64,000 nt of DNA from an uncultured Prevotellaceae bacterium (GTDB lineage Bacteria; Bacteroidota; Bacteroidia; Bacteroidales; Bacteroidaceae): contig CAMVLT010000010.1 of the NCBI GenBank assembly GCA_947168395.1, positions 24,909 to 88,908 of the forward strand. The letters are read 5' to 3'. The translations under genes were made by a program, and so were the position numbers. The notes beneath the pieces are model-generated. The model was not told the DNA's origin and ran no database searches. It saw nothing but the letters and a program-made list of their open reading frames with translations. Positions 39,890 to 47,344 of this stretch are shown here, in pieces; positions within the stretch are counted from its first letter, which is position 1, and the number at the start of each line of letters is the position of its first letter.

Positions 39890-40396
39890 ATGAACCGAAG
39901 CGAAGACATAGTACGACTGTACGGACAGAGCGTGTTCACCATCATCTGTCAGTTGGTGGGCAACGTGCAGGATGCCGAGGAACTGACGCAGGACGCCCGG
40001 CTGCGCGGCCTTAGCCAGATGGACAGCTACGACCCGGCAAAGGCATCGCTGCGCACTTGGCTCTGCCGCATCGCTTACCGCACAGCCTTGAACCACCTAC
40101 GACGGCCTGTGCTACAGACGCTGACGATGGATGACGAGGCCGTCAGTGCAGCGGCCGAGGCGGAGATGCAGACGCTCTTCCAGGAGCCCGACGACGAACG
40201 GACGGAACTGCTGGAGCGGGCCATCGAACACCTGACGGCCGATGAGCAGACGCTCGTCACGCTGTTCTACTATGACGACCTGCCTCTCGCCGACATCGGC
40301 TACATCACCGGCCAGACTCCCGGCACCATCGCCACCCGCCTGCACCGCATCCGCCACAAGCTCTATCAACTCATCAAACAAATCCAGGACTTATGA
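39890..40396 (+). CDS. ECF-type RNA polymerase sigma factor
   Basis: The 168-residue protein has sigma region 2 (VRLYGQSVFTIICQLVGNVQDAEELTQDA, about 8-36) and region 4 (HLTADEQTLVTLFYYDDLPLADIGYITGQTPGTIATRLHRIRHKL, about 113-157). It has ECF length without region 3. The frame extends upstream to 39656 across the GH97 promoter, but the ATG at 39890 begins at the family N-terminus. Its stop overlaps the next ATG by four bases, so the anti-sigma factor is coupled. Confidence 0.88.
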   Translation: MNRSEDIVRLYGQSVFTIICQLVGNVQDAEELTQDARLRGLSQMDSYDPAKASLRTWLCRIAYRTALNHLRRPVLQTLTMDDEAVSAAAEAEMQTLFQEPDDERTELLERAIEHLTADEQTLVTLFYYDDLPLADIGYITGQTPGTIATRLHRIRHKLYQLIKQIQDL

Positions 40397-40923
40397 AACA
40401 GGACAACACCAACGACACTGAGCGGCTGCGCTACCAAGACGTGAACCTGCGCCGCGCCATACAACGCCGACAGCAACGGGCGCCCCAGTTGCCCGCCGAT
40501 TTCAGTCTGCACCGTAGGAAGCGTAGGATGAGGTGGCACAGGATGGCCGCCGCGTTTATCGGCTTCATCGTCATCAGCGGCTTGGCATTCGCCGCAGCTT
40601 ACTTCCTGCAAGACCACTCTGGACAAATCCGGGGGAATGCGACGGAGACAAATCACTCCACTCCTCACGCCCCGATTCCCTCGCCCGTCCACTTCAGCAA
40701 TGCCCGCCTCGACAGCATCCTCACCGTTGTGGCCCGCCACGAGCACCGTGCCGTCAGCTACCATAGTGAGGCGCCGCGCAGCCTGCGCTTCACCATCACG
40801 TGGGACCCTGACCAGTCCTTGGCCGACTTCCTCGCCACCGTGAACGAGTTCGAGGGCCTCAGACTTACCGATGCCCGTGACACCATCTTTGTAGAAGAAA
40901 CTGCCAAGGAAAGCCAGCCATGA
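40393..40923 (+). CDS. Anti-sigma factor, FecR/DUF4974-like (short)
   Basis: The 176-residue protein has a basic cytoplasmic start, one membrane helix (about 51-72, MAAAFIGFIVISGLAFAAAYFL) and a periplasmic C-terminal domain of the DUF4974/STN type (FSNARLDSILTVVARHEHR..., DPDQSLADFLATV). It is shorter than full FecR proteins, with little of the central FecR domain. It should hold the preceding sigma factor until signalled by the outer membrane protein encoded next, with which it overlaps by four bases. Confidence 0.75.
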   Translation: MKQDNTNDTERLRYQDVNLRRAIQRRQQRAPQLPADFSLHRRKRRMRWHRMAAAFIGFIVISGLAFAAAYFLQDHSGQIRGNATETNHSTPHAPIPSPVHFSNARLDSILTVVARHEHRAVSYHSEAPRSLRFTITWDPDQSLADFLATVNEFEGLRLTDARDTIFVEETAKESQP

Positions 40924-42133
40924 AACGTATTCACTTTCTCTTCTTCTGTCTGCTATGCTGTGCCGTCGCCACAGCCCAATCCCAGTCCCTCGCCGCGGCC
41001 CTCGAAGCTTTGAACCAACGGCAGTCGGACTACGAAATCAGCTTCATCCATAACGACCTGGAGCACCTGCAGGTCACCGCCAACGTCAGCGGCCTGTCTA
41101 TCCCCAAGGCCATCAGCCGCCTCTGCAAGGATCAGCCCGTCCGCGTCAAGCGGAAGGGGCACGACATCTTCGTGCAGTATAAGCCGAAAGCCGACAATCG
41201 CTTTATAGTACTCACAGGCAAGGTAAAAGACAACCTGACGCACAACGACTTGCCGCACTCCAATGTCCGGCTGCTCACTGCCGATGGTGTTCGCATCGAC
41301 TCTTGTGAAGCCATCTCATACATGCAATATGGCAATAACCCTCCCATTGAGTACGCAGACTTTGGCTTCAGAGTGCCTGCACGACCTGCCAAATACATCA
41401 TCCAGGCTACCTACGTGGGCTTCAAGACTGCGGAAGTGCCTTTCGAGTTGAACAACATCTATCGTCGCGAACAGCGTCGGGAACTGCCTCCTATCTATAT
41501 GAAGCGTGAGACAAAGATGCTTCAGGAAGTAGTGGTCACCTCATCAAAGGTACATACCAATTCAATACGGCCATTGGCAAGAAGCACCTCTTGCGCCTCA
41601 ATGTCAGACCGAGTATCAGCTATCAGCACAGCGTCGATTTGGTTGACCAAGAGCGCAGCACAGTCAACACCCTCTCATTCAACAACACGCTGAGCCTTTC
41701 CTACAAGTTAGGACAGCACTCGCTTAGTTTCAAGAGCACCACCCTCTGGCAACGCTTCACCACTACCAATGTCCAGTATGCTGCGATATCATCGCAGCCC
41801 CTCACCCTCACCAACGCCCTCACCGCCCTCCTAAAACTCCCTTTACAGATGGAACTCAATACCGACCTGACGCTCTACACCCGCACAGGCTATGCCGACA
41901 CTCGTTTGAACACCACCGACCTCGTATGGAACGCCCGGCTGACGCGCCCCTTCCTCAAAGGCCGCCTACTGCTGATGGTCGACGGTTTCGACCTCCTCGG
42001 ACAGCTCGACAATGTCACCCGCATCGTCAACGCCCAAGGCCGCACCGAGACCTACACCAACGTCCTGCCGCGCTACGCCCTGCTGCACGTCGTGTACAGG
42101 CTGAACAAGCAACCGAAGAAAAAAGTGCAGTAG
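40920..42133 (+). pseudogene. Outer-membrane signalling receptor, internally deleted and frameshifted
   Basis: The first frame (40920-41693) gives a signal peptide, an STN domain (ALNQRQSDYEISFIHND...), a carboxypeptidase-like domain and the plug start MLQEVVVTSSKV. Right after, at about 41550, the useful frame shifts: the sequence continues in frame 2 (TYQFNTAIGKKHLLRLNV...) as the last barrel strands of the same protein type, to 42133. About 500 residues of plug and barrel expected in such receptors are missing. The deletion leaves the sigma/anti-sigma pair without a working partner. The 3' part has an in-frame ATG at 41591 but is unlikely to fold alone. Confidence 0.8.
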
Positions 42134-42247
42134 ACATTTGGTTAACAACTAAAAAAGGAAAGGACGTTGACTAAACATAAATGTTAAAAAACAGGGACGG
42201 AAAAGGAAAAGGACGACGAATAATTTGACGGCATAGTGGCTTTCGGC

Positions 42248-42256
42248 TAACTTTGC
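42248..42256 (+). promoter_or_regulatory. -7 promoter element of the BlaI/M56 operon
   Basis: TAACTTTGC, 25 bases before the BlaI-type ATG. Repression by BlaI-type binding nearby is likely, but no clear operator palindrome was recognised. Confidence 0.5.
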
Positions 42257-42281
42257 ACCAAGAAAAGAAATCACAGACGCT

Positions 42282-42683
42282 ATGACAGAGAACCATTCCA
42301 TGAGACCGCTGACGCGGGCCGAGTCAGAACTGATGAACCTGCTGTGGGACCAGCAGCAGGGCGTGACCATCAACGACCTGGTGGCACTCTACCAGGAACC
42401 GCAGCCCGCGCGGACTACCGTTGCCACGCTGCTGAAGATTCTGGAGGCGAAAGGCTATGTGGAGCACCGCCGACTGGACGGCACGGGCCGGACGTTTGTC
42501 TATTCGCCGCTGCTCACCCGTGAGCGCTACGTCACCTGTGTGCTGCGCGACGTGAAGGATACCATGTTTGGCAGTTCGGTGAAGAAGATGCTCTCGTTCT
42601 TCGTACAGCATGAGGACATCAGCAACGAGGAATTGCAGGAGATTCTTGAACTGATTGATGACACAAACGACCAGACGCTATGA
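42282..42683 (+). CDS. BlaI/MecI/CopY-family transcriptional repressor
   Basis: The 133-residue protein has a winged helix (RPLTRAESELMNLLWDQQQGVTINDLVALY...ARTTVATLLKILEAKGYVEHR) typical of BlaI/MecI. The C-terminal half serves dimerisation and holds the region cut by the partner protease in classic systems. Its stop overlaps the M56 gene by four bases. The regulated genes besides its own operon are unknown; no beta-lactamase is nearby. Confidence 0.9.
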   Translation: MTENHSMRPLTRAESELMNLLWDQQQGVTINDLVALYQEPQPARTTVATLLKILEAKGYVEHRRLDGTGRTFVYSPLLTRERYVTCVLRDVKDTMFGSSVKKMLSFFVQHEDISNEELQEILELIDDTNDQTL

Positions 42684-42854
42684 TATACTATGCCCTGAAG
42701 TCGGCCCTGCTGCTGACGTTGCTCTATGGTGGGTTTTCAGCCCTGCTCAGCCGGGAGACGTTCCACCGCTTTAACCGCGTCATGCTGCTCGGCATCGTGG
42801 TGCTGTCGCTGGTACTGCCGGCGGTTCATATCACGATAAGCAATAATCCCTTGC

Positions 42855-42941
42855 ACCTCAGGACTCACCCCCAACCCCTCAGGACTCACCCCCAACCCCT
42901 CAGGACTCACCCCCCAACCCCTCAGGACTCACCCCCTGCCC
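42855..42941 (+). repeat. 21-bp tandem repeats with a variable C-tract
   Basis: tcaggactcacccccaaccc-type units repeat four times. The third has one more C than the others and breaks the M56 reading frame. A unit of 21 bases would otherwise keep the frame (LRTHPQP per unit). Confidence 0.85.
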
Positions 42942-43042
42942 CTCCCTGTGAGGGAGGGGAGTGAATACACTCAGGAACAACATTCTGCGGATGGAGTTAT
43001 TACTCCCCTCCCTCACAGGGAGGGGCAGGGGGTGAGTCCTGA
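42922..43042. repeat. Perfect 40-bp inverted repeat (palindromic element) inside the M56 gene
   Basis: 42922-42961 and 43003-43042 are exact reverse complements (arms end in gggaggggag and begin ctcccctccc), with a 41-base spacer. This looks like a small mobile palindromic element, and it is the best preserved member of the GC-rich repeats seen in other genes of the window. Confidence 0.85.
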
Positions 43043-44610
43043 GGGGCAGGGGGTGGGTCTGGTGGGTCCCCTATACATAATAGGTATATGCATCACCCTC
43101 GCATGCTTCATCCGCCGCAGCGTCTTACTGGTTCGCAGCTTGCAGGGAGGATTGCGCTTGCGCGACTCACAGGGCAACACCATTGTCGTGAAGGGTGGTG
43201 AGTTCCCGCCGTTCAGCTTTATGCACTGGATAGCTATCAGCGTAGGCGACTACGAACAGCACCGCCGCAGCATACTCACCCACGAGCAGGCTCACGCCCG
43301 ACTGGGACATTCGTGGGACGTGCTGCTGCTCGAAGGGTTGCAGGTGGTGCAGTGGTTCAATCCTTTTGCATGGCTCTTAGCCCGCGAACTGAAGGCCATA
43401 CACGAATACGAGGCCGACGAGGCCGTCATCTGTCAAGGCATCGATGCAAAGCAATATCAACAACTTCTCGTGATCAAGGCTGTCGGCAACCGTCTGCAGC
43501 TGTTTGCCAACACCCTGAATCGCGGTTCACTCAAACAACGAATCAACATGATGCAACAACAGAAATCCAACCGATGGCGTATGCTCCGTGCAGCGTTCGC
43601 CGTCCCCGTGGCCGCATTGGCAGTCATGGCGTTTGCTACGCCTGAAGTTAAAACGGACGAGGTGCAGCAGACAGTACTCAGAACTAATAGCGACGAGTCT
43701 AAACCGTTAGTGGAATACAAAACCCACGAGAAGTGGGGCAAGGGTTATCGCGACTACTACCGCGTCAATCTTGGCGAGGGTGTGTGGATAGAAAGCAATG
43801 GCGCCTCGCACATCGAAGAGCAATTCTTCACTTACTCTTTCGACAACACTAATAATGCGAAAATGCCAAGAAAGACCACGATGATGCTCAACGGTGTGCC
43901 CTTCGACCAAAACAGCCTGCCCAAGCTAACCGCCAAGGACCTCAAGAAGATTGAAATAAAGAACGCTGAGAACGCCATGCTTGCAAGTGACGCTAACGGA
44001 AAGGCTCTCTCCGTCAAAGGGCAGCGAACCACGGTGAACCTCATCACCACGCCCGTCACCATCCCCGCAGGCATTGAGGGCAATGTACCGCGTGTGCAGA
44101 CGCTGCTGCTGCCTGGCAAGGGCGAGCTATACATCAAGAACGGCAAGGCCACGCCCGGCGACTGGATGCATTGCTCCATCACCGACTGGGAACCGACATC
44201 TTACAACTACAGCGTGCGCAACGAGTTTGAGCGCAGCAAGACGAAGCCCGGCTTCAAGTGCTGGATTTATGCCAGCAAGGAAACAGCCGAGCGGGACATC
44301 AGCCGCGCCGAAGCCCTGATGCGCGAACTGGGCATCACGAACTACGAAGTGGTGCGCAACCTGCCCAAGAAGCACTTCACCGACGGCGAGCTGCGCCTAT
44401 GGGCACAGAAGGAGAAGGCAAAGGGCACTCCCTATAACCATCTATTCGACGCGATGGCTCCCAACCACATGGATTGTGCCGACGTACATCGTCAGTGGCA
44501 CATTGTCAAAGCGGTATACGGCCGTAAGTAAAGTTAGTATATAAAAAACGAGTAGTACCCGGGACGATTCTGGAGACAGCAGCGATGCTCTCTCCAGAAT
44601 ATGTCACGCT

Positions 44611-44760
44611 AAAACACCTAACCTCCTAACCTAATGGCTGGAAATGCCTTTGTAGAAAGGCATTCTGAGAGGTTAGGAGTCCGTTAAACACCTAACCTGT
44701 CTGAAACCCCGATGTACAAAGGGTTTTCGGGCTGTTGGGTTAGGAGGTTAGGTGTTTTTT
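44611..44760 (+). terminator. Long-stem terminator structure after the M56 gene
   Basis: A 21-bp perfect inverted repeat (44611-44631 with 44738-44758) ends in TTTTTT on the plus strand. Inside lie a hairpin AATGCCTTT/AAAGGCATT (44643-44664), a partial copy of the outer arms (GGTTAGGAG, AACACCTAACC) and a CTGAAACCC/GGGTTTTCGG hairpin. The repeated arms suggest two fused units. Besides ending M56 transcription it may be a repeat element. The rest of the gap 44532-44989 shows no ORF I can support. Confidence 0.65.
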
Positions 44761-44848
44761 CGAAAAACTACAAAATGCAGCTGATAATTTACTGGAAGCG
44801 CATAATTATTCGCTATTTGCATAAAAATGCGGTGCCAATACCGTCCTG

Positions 44849-44912
44849 GAGTTTCCCCTAAGTAAACCCGAGGTTTGGGTAGGGTAAAGTCGGAGTTTAC
44901 CCTACCCAAACC
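44849..44912. repeat. GTTTACCCTA-type repeats, second cluster
   Basis: gtttcccctaagtaaac, gtttgggtagggtaaa and gtttaccctacccaaac repeat in 64 bases. Same family as 11683-11746. It lies downstream of the SGNH hydrolase gene. Confidence 0.65.
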
Positions 44913-44989
44913 CCCAGTCTGCTACGGCCAATCCGTAAATGCATAAACATGCGATTTTGGAGGCCACAGCGATGCTCCCAAATATGCCA

Positions 44990-45799
44990 TCAGAACGTGC
45001 AGGGCAGGGCCAGCAGCTGGTACATCAGTGTGCGGGCCATGCGCTGGTGTCCCTGGTCGTTGGGGTGCAGCAGGTCGGTCTCGGCATTGTGGAAATACTG
45101 GCCGTGCTCCTTCAGCAACGGGAAGAGGCCAGAGGTGGCGTTCCAGTCGATAACGGGCACCGCCCAGATGTTGCCCGCCTCCTTGACGGCGTCGATGTAG
45201 ACGTCGAGATACTCGCCACATTGGTTGGTGTACGATTCGTCACACTGCCAGTTCTTCTCGTTGGCGTGGAAGTCGCTGCGGTGGATGGGCGTCAGCAGCA
45301 CAATCTGCTTCGTGGGGAAAGTGCGCTTCAGCGAGTCGAGGGCAATGTTGATGCGTCCCTTGTAGGTGGTGGGGTCCATCGACGGCGTGCGCTGGCGGCG
45401 CGTCACCATCTGCTTCACCTGGCCGTGGCCGTACTCCACCTCGGTCACCCGCTCGTCCCACCACTGGCCGACGGGCACACCATTATTATAATCGTTGGTG
45501 CCGCAGAAAATGAGGATGGCATCGACATCCTGGCCGTGCTGCTGCTTCAGCTGGTCGGTCTGGCGCGGTATGTCGTTCCATTGGCGGCCGCTGACGCCAT
45601 AGACGTAGGGCGTTATCTGGAGCCAGTCCTCAAGGAATCCCCAGTACTTCTTCTTCGAGCCGCTGTTACGCGGGTCGGTAATGGAGTCGCCAAAGTAGGC
45701 CACTCGCTTGCCCTGCCAAGGATGGGCTATCATTGCCTGCGGCAAAGCCTCGGAGGCAAAGGTCATAAACAGGACAAATGTCAATAGTTTTCTTTTCAT
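44990..45799 (-). CDS. Secreted SGNH/GDSL-type hydrolase (esterase)
   Basis: The 269-residue protein has a signal peptide (MKRKLLTFVLFMTFASEALPQ), block I VAYFGDSITDP with the nucleophile Ser, block III FCGTNDYN and block V LLHPNDQGHQRM with the catalytic Asp/His. SGNH enzymes in this group remove acyl (often acetyl) groups from sugars or lipids. The frame opens at 45832, but the -7 element (TATCTTTGC, 45829-45837) overlaps that position, so the ATG at 45799 is chosen. Transcribed alone. Confidence 0.85.
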   Translation of the reverse strand: MKRKLLTFVLFMTFASEALPQAMIAHPWQGKRVAYFGDSITDPRNSGSKKKYWGFLEDWLQITPYVYGVSGRQWNDIPRQTDQLKQQHGQDVDAILIFCGTNDYNNGVPVGQWWDERVTEVEYGHGQVKQMVTRRQRTPSMDPTTYKGRINIALDSLKRTFPTKQIVLLTPIHRSDFHANEKNWQCDESYTNQCGEYLDVYIDAVKEAGNIWAVPVIDWNATSGLFPLLKEHGQYFHNAETDLLHPNDQGHQRMARTLMYQLLALPCTF

Positions 45800-45940
45800 C
45801 AAAATCATGCACTTTTTGGTTATTGCCTGCAAAGATATACATTTTTGGCAGAAAAAAAGTTAATTTATTATTAAAAAACGCTATTTGATATACAACTTAT
45901 CAGAAAAATGCCTATATTTGCTATCGACGAAGAACAAATT

Positions 45941-46057
45941 ATGGAGGAACTGCTTATGTCAACTACAACTGAACGCAACGAAGAAGAGATGAAACTCGAC
46001 GCCCAATTGGTCGACAGTTATTCACCCGAAACAGAAACTTCTATCTGGTACAACTAA
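45941..46057 (+). CDS. Small acidic peptide, 38 aa, with own promoter and terminator
   Basis: ATG(45941)...TAA(46057) encodes a 38-residue acidic peptide starting MEELLMSTTTERNEEEM and ending SPETETSIWYN. It lies between a -7 element (TATATTTGC, 45913-45921) and a near-perfect intrinsic terminator (46072-46105), so it forms its own short transcription unit of about 180 bases. An in-frame ATG at 45908 overlaps the promoter and is not used. The Trp near the C-terminus recalls the 58-residue peptide at 3665-3841. No family recognised. It could instead be a small RNA whose reading frame is accidental. Confidence 0.5.
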   Translation: MEELLMSTTTERNEEEMKLDAQLVDSYSPETETSIWYN

Positions 46058-46071
46058 CAACTAACATCAAT

Positions 46072-46105
46072 AAAAACGTGCTGAATTGTGATTCGGCACG
46101 TTTTT
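46072..46105 (+). terminator. Intrinsic terminator
   Basis: A 15-bp stem (AAAAACGTGCTGAAT with ATTCGGCACGTTTTT, one G-U pair) and TGTG loop, ending in T5. It separates the 38-residue gene from terC. Confidence 0.9.
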
Positions 46106-46172
46106 ATTTGTGAGATTCGGAAAAAAAGTAGTACCTTTGCATCCGAATTATTAATAAAACAACTTTGAGAGA

Positions 46173-47183
46173 ATGGACTTGATGGGTATGCCCCTGTGGG
46201 CATGGATAGTTTTCTATGTATTAGTGTTTGTCATGCTGATAGCCGACCTGAAGATGTTCGGCAAGAAGGGACAGCATGAGGTCAGCGTAGGTGAAGCCTT
46301 GAAGATGACCGCCGTGTGGATAGGTGTTTCGCTGGTATTCTGTGCCGGCATATACCTTTATTATCCTGTCGACTCGCACGGCAAGGCGATGGAATTCTTG
46401 GCGGGCTACCTGATAGAGAAATCGCTGTCGATGGACAATCTCTTCGTGTTCCTGATGCTCTTCTCGTTCTTCGGTGTGGAGCGTAAATACCAGCATGAGG
46501 TGCTCTTCTGGGGCATCTTCGGCGCCTTGGTGCTGCGCAGTGTCTTCATCTTCGCCGGTGCGGCTATGGTGGAGCGCTTCGAGTGGGTTCTCGGACTGTT
46601 CGGCCTGTTCCTGCTCTATACGGGTTTCAAGATGTTCAGCCACGACGACTCACAGCAGGCGGATCCCTCACAGAACATCATTGTCAAGCTGTTCAAACGG
46701 TTCTTTCCCGTTACCGACCAGATGCACGGCGACAAGTTCTTCATTCTCGACAACGGCCGCCGGTTAGCCACCCCGCTGTTCATCACGCTGCTCGTCATCG
46801 AGACCACCGACGTGGCCTTTGCCGTCGACTCCATCCCCGCTGTCTTCAGTGTCAGCCGCGACCCGTTTATCGTGCTTACATCTAATATCTTCGCTATTCT
46901 CGGCTTGCGTGCCCTGTATTTTGCACTGGCCGCCATTGCCAAGTTTTTCACCTATCTTAAATATGGACTGGGGATTATCCTCATCTTTGTGGGCATCAAG
47001 ATGCTGTTAGCCATGAACGAATACGTCAACGGCCTCGCCCAACTGGCAGGCTTTGAGCTGAACATGCCCCACATCGAGGTGCCCACGCCGGTGTCACTGG
47101 CCATTATCTTCGGCATCTTGCTGCTCTCCATACTTCTCTCCGTGGCAGCAAATAAGGCAAAACAGCAAAAAGCTGCCAAATAA
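46173..47183 (+). CDS. TerC-family integral membrane protein
   Basis: The 336-residue inner-membrane protein has about nine hydrophobic helices and TerC/Alx motifs: EKSLSMDNLFVFLMLFSFF (about 86-104) and VIETTDVAFAVDSIPAVF (about 208-225), whose acidic residues within the membrane bind metal. TerC and Alx proteins act in manganese export and metalation of exported enzymes. Promoter TACCTTTGC (46132-46140) with TTTG 21 bases upstream; the leader is short (about 25 bases), so there is no yybP-ykoY riboswitch. Confidence 0.92.
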   Translation: MDLMGMPLWAWIVFYVLVFVMLIADLKMFGKKGQHEVSVGEALKMTAVWIGVSLVFCAGIYLYYPVDSHGKAMEFLAGYLIEKSLSMDNLFVFLMLFSFFGVERKYQHEVLFWGIFGALVLRSVFIFAGAAMVERFEWVLGLFGLFLLYTGFKMFSHDDSQQADPSQNIIVKLFKRFFPVTDQMHGDKFFILDNGRRLATPLFITLLVIETTDVAFAVDSIPAVFSVSRDPFIVLTSNIFAILGLRALYFALAAIAKFFTYLKYGLGIILIFVGIKMLLAMNEYVNGLAQLAGFELNMPHIEVPTPVSLAIIFGILLLSILLSVAANKAKQQKAAK

Positions 47184-47207
47184 TTTGGTGGTTTCCCTTT
47201 TTTGCCG

Positions 47208-47216
47208 TAACTTTGC
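47208..47216 (+). promoter_or_regulatory. -7 element of the tRNA gene
   Basis: TAACTTTGC, with TTGG about 19 bases upstream, 14 bases before the first base of the tRNA. Confidence 0.6.
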
Positions 47217-47230
47217 ACCCTCGGAAAGAC

Positions 47231-47302
47231 GCCCTGATAGTTAAATGGATATAACAAGGCTCTCCTAAAGCTTAGTTCCGAGTTCGATTCTCGGTCGGGG
47301 TA
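47231..47302 (+). tRNA. tRNA-Arg (anticodon CCU)
   Basis: The 72-base cloverleaf has acceptor GCCCTGA/TCGGGGT with two G-U pairs, D stem GTTA/TAAC, anticodon stem AGGCT/AGCTT around loop CTCCTAA (anticodon CCT in DNA), T arm CCGAG-TTCGATT-CTCGG and discriminator A. CCA is not encoded. It reads the AGG codon. Confidence 0.92.
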
Positions 47303-47344
47303 CTATTACTAAACTGGTGAAGATACCTTACATCTGTCAAAAAT

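Larger units (their letters stand above)
42680..44531 (+). pseudogene. M56-family (BlaR1/MecR1-like) membrane metalloprotease, frameshifted
   Basis: The 5' part (42680-42964) gives two membrane helices, then runs into a GC-rich repeat and stops. The rest, in another frame to 44531, has further helices, the zinc motif HEQAH (in ILTHEQAHARLGHSWD), IHEYEADEAV for the third ligand, another helix (about 43590-43630) and a long C-terminal domain. The shift falls in three 21-base repeats: the first two have C5, the third C6. With C5 the two parts join in one frame. It may be phase-variable, a fixed mutation, or a sequencing error. Confidence 0.8.

Noticed and set aside
41591..42133. Independent 180-aa gene
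   Set aside because: It is the last part of an outer membrane barrel without signal peptide; it continues the deleted receptor.
42855..42941. CRISPR-like repeats in the M56 gene
   Set aside because: 21-base direct tandem units with no spacers.
46105..46172. yybP-ykoY manganese riboswitch before terC
   Set aside because: The leader after the -7 element is only about 25 bases, too short for the aptamer.
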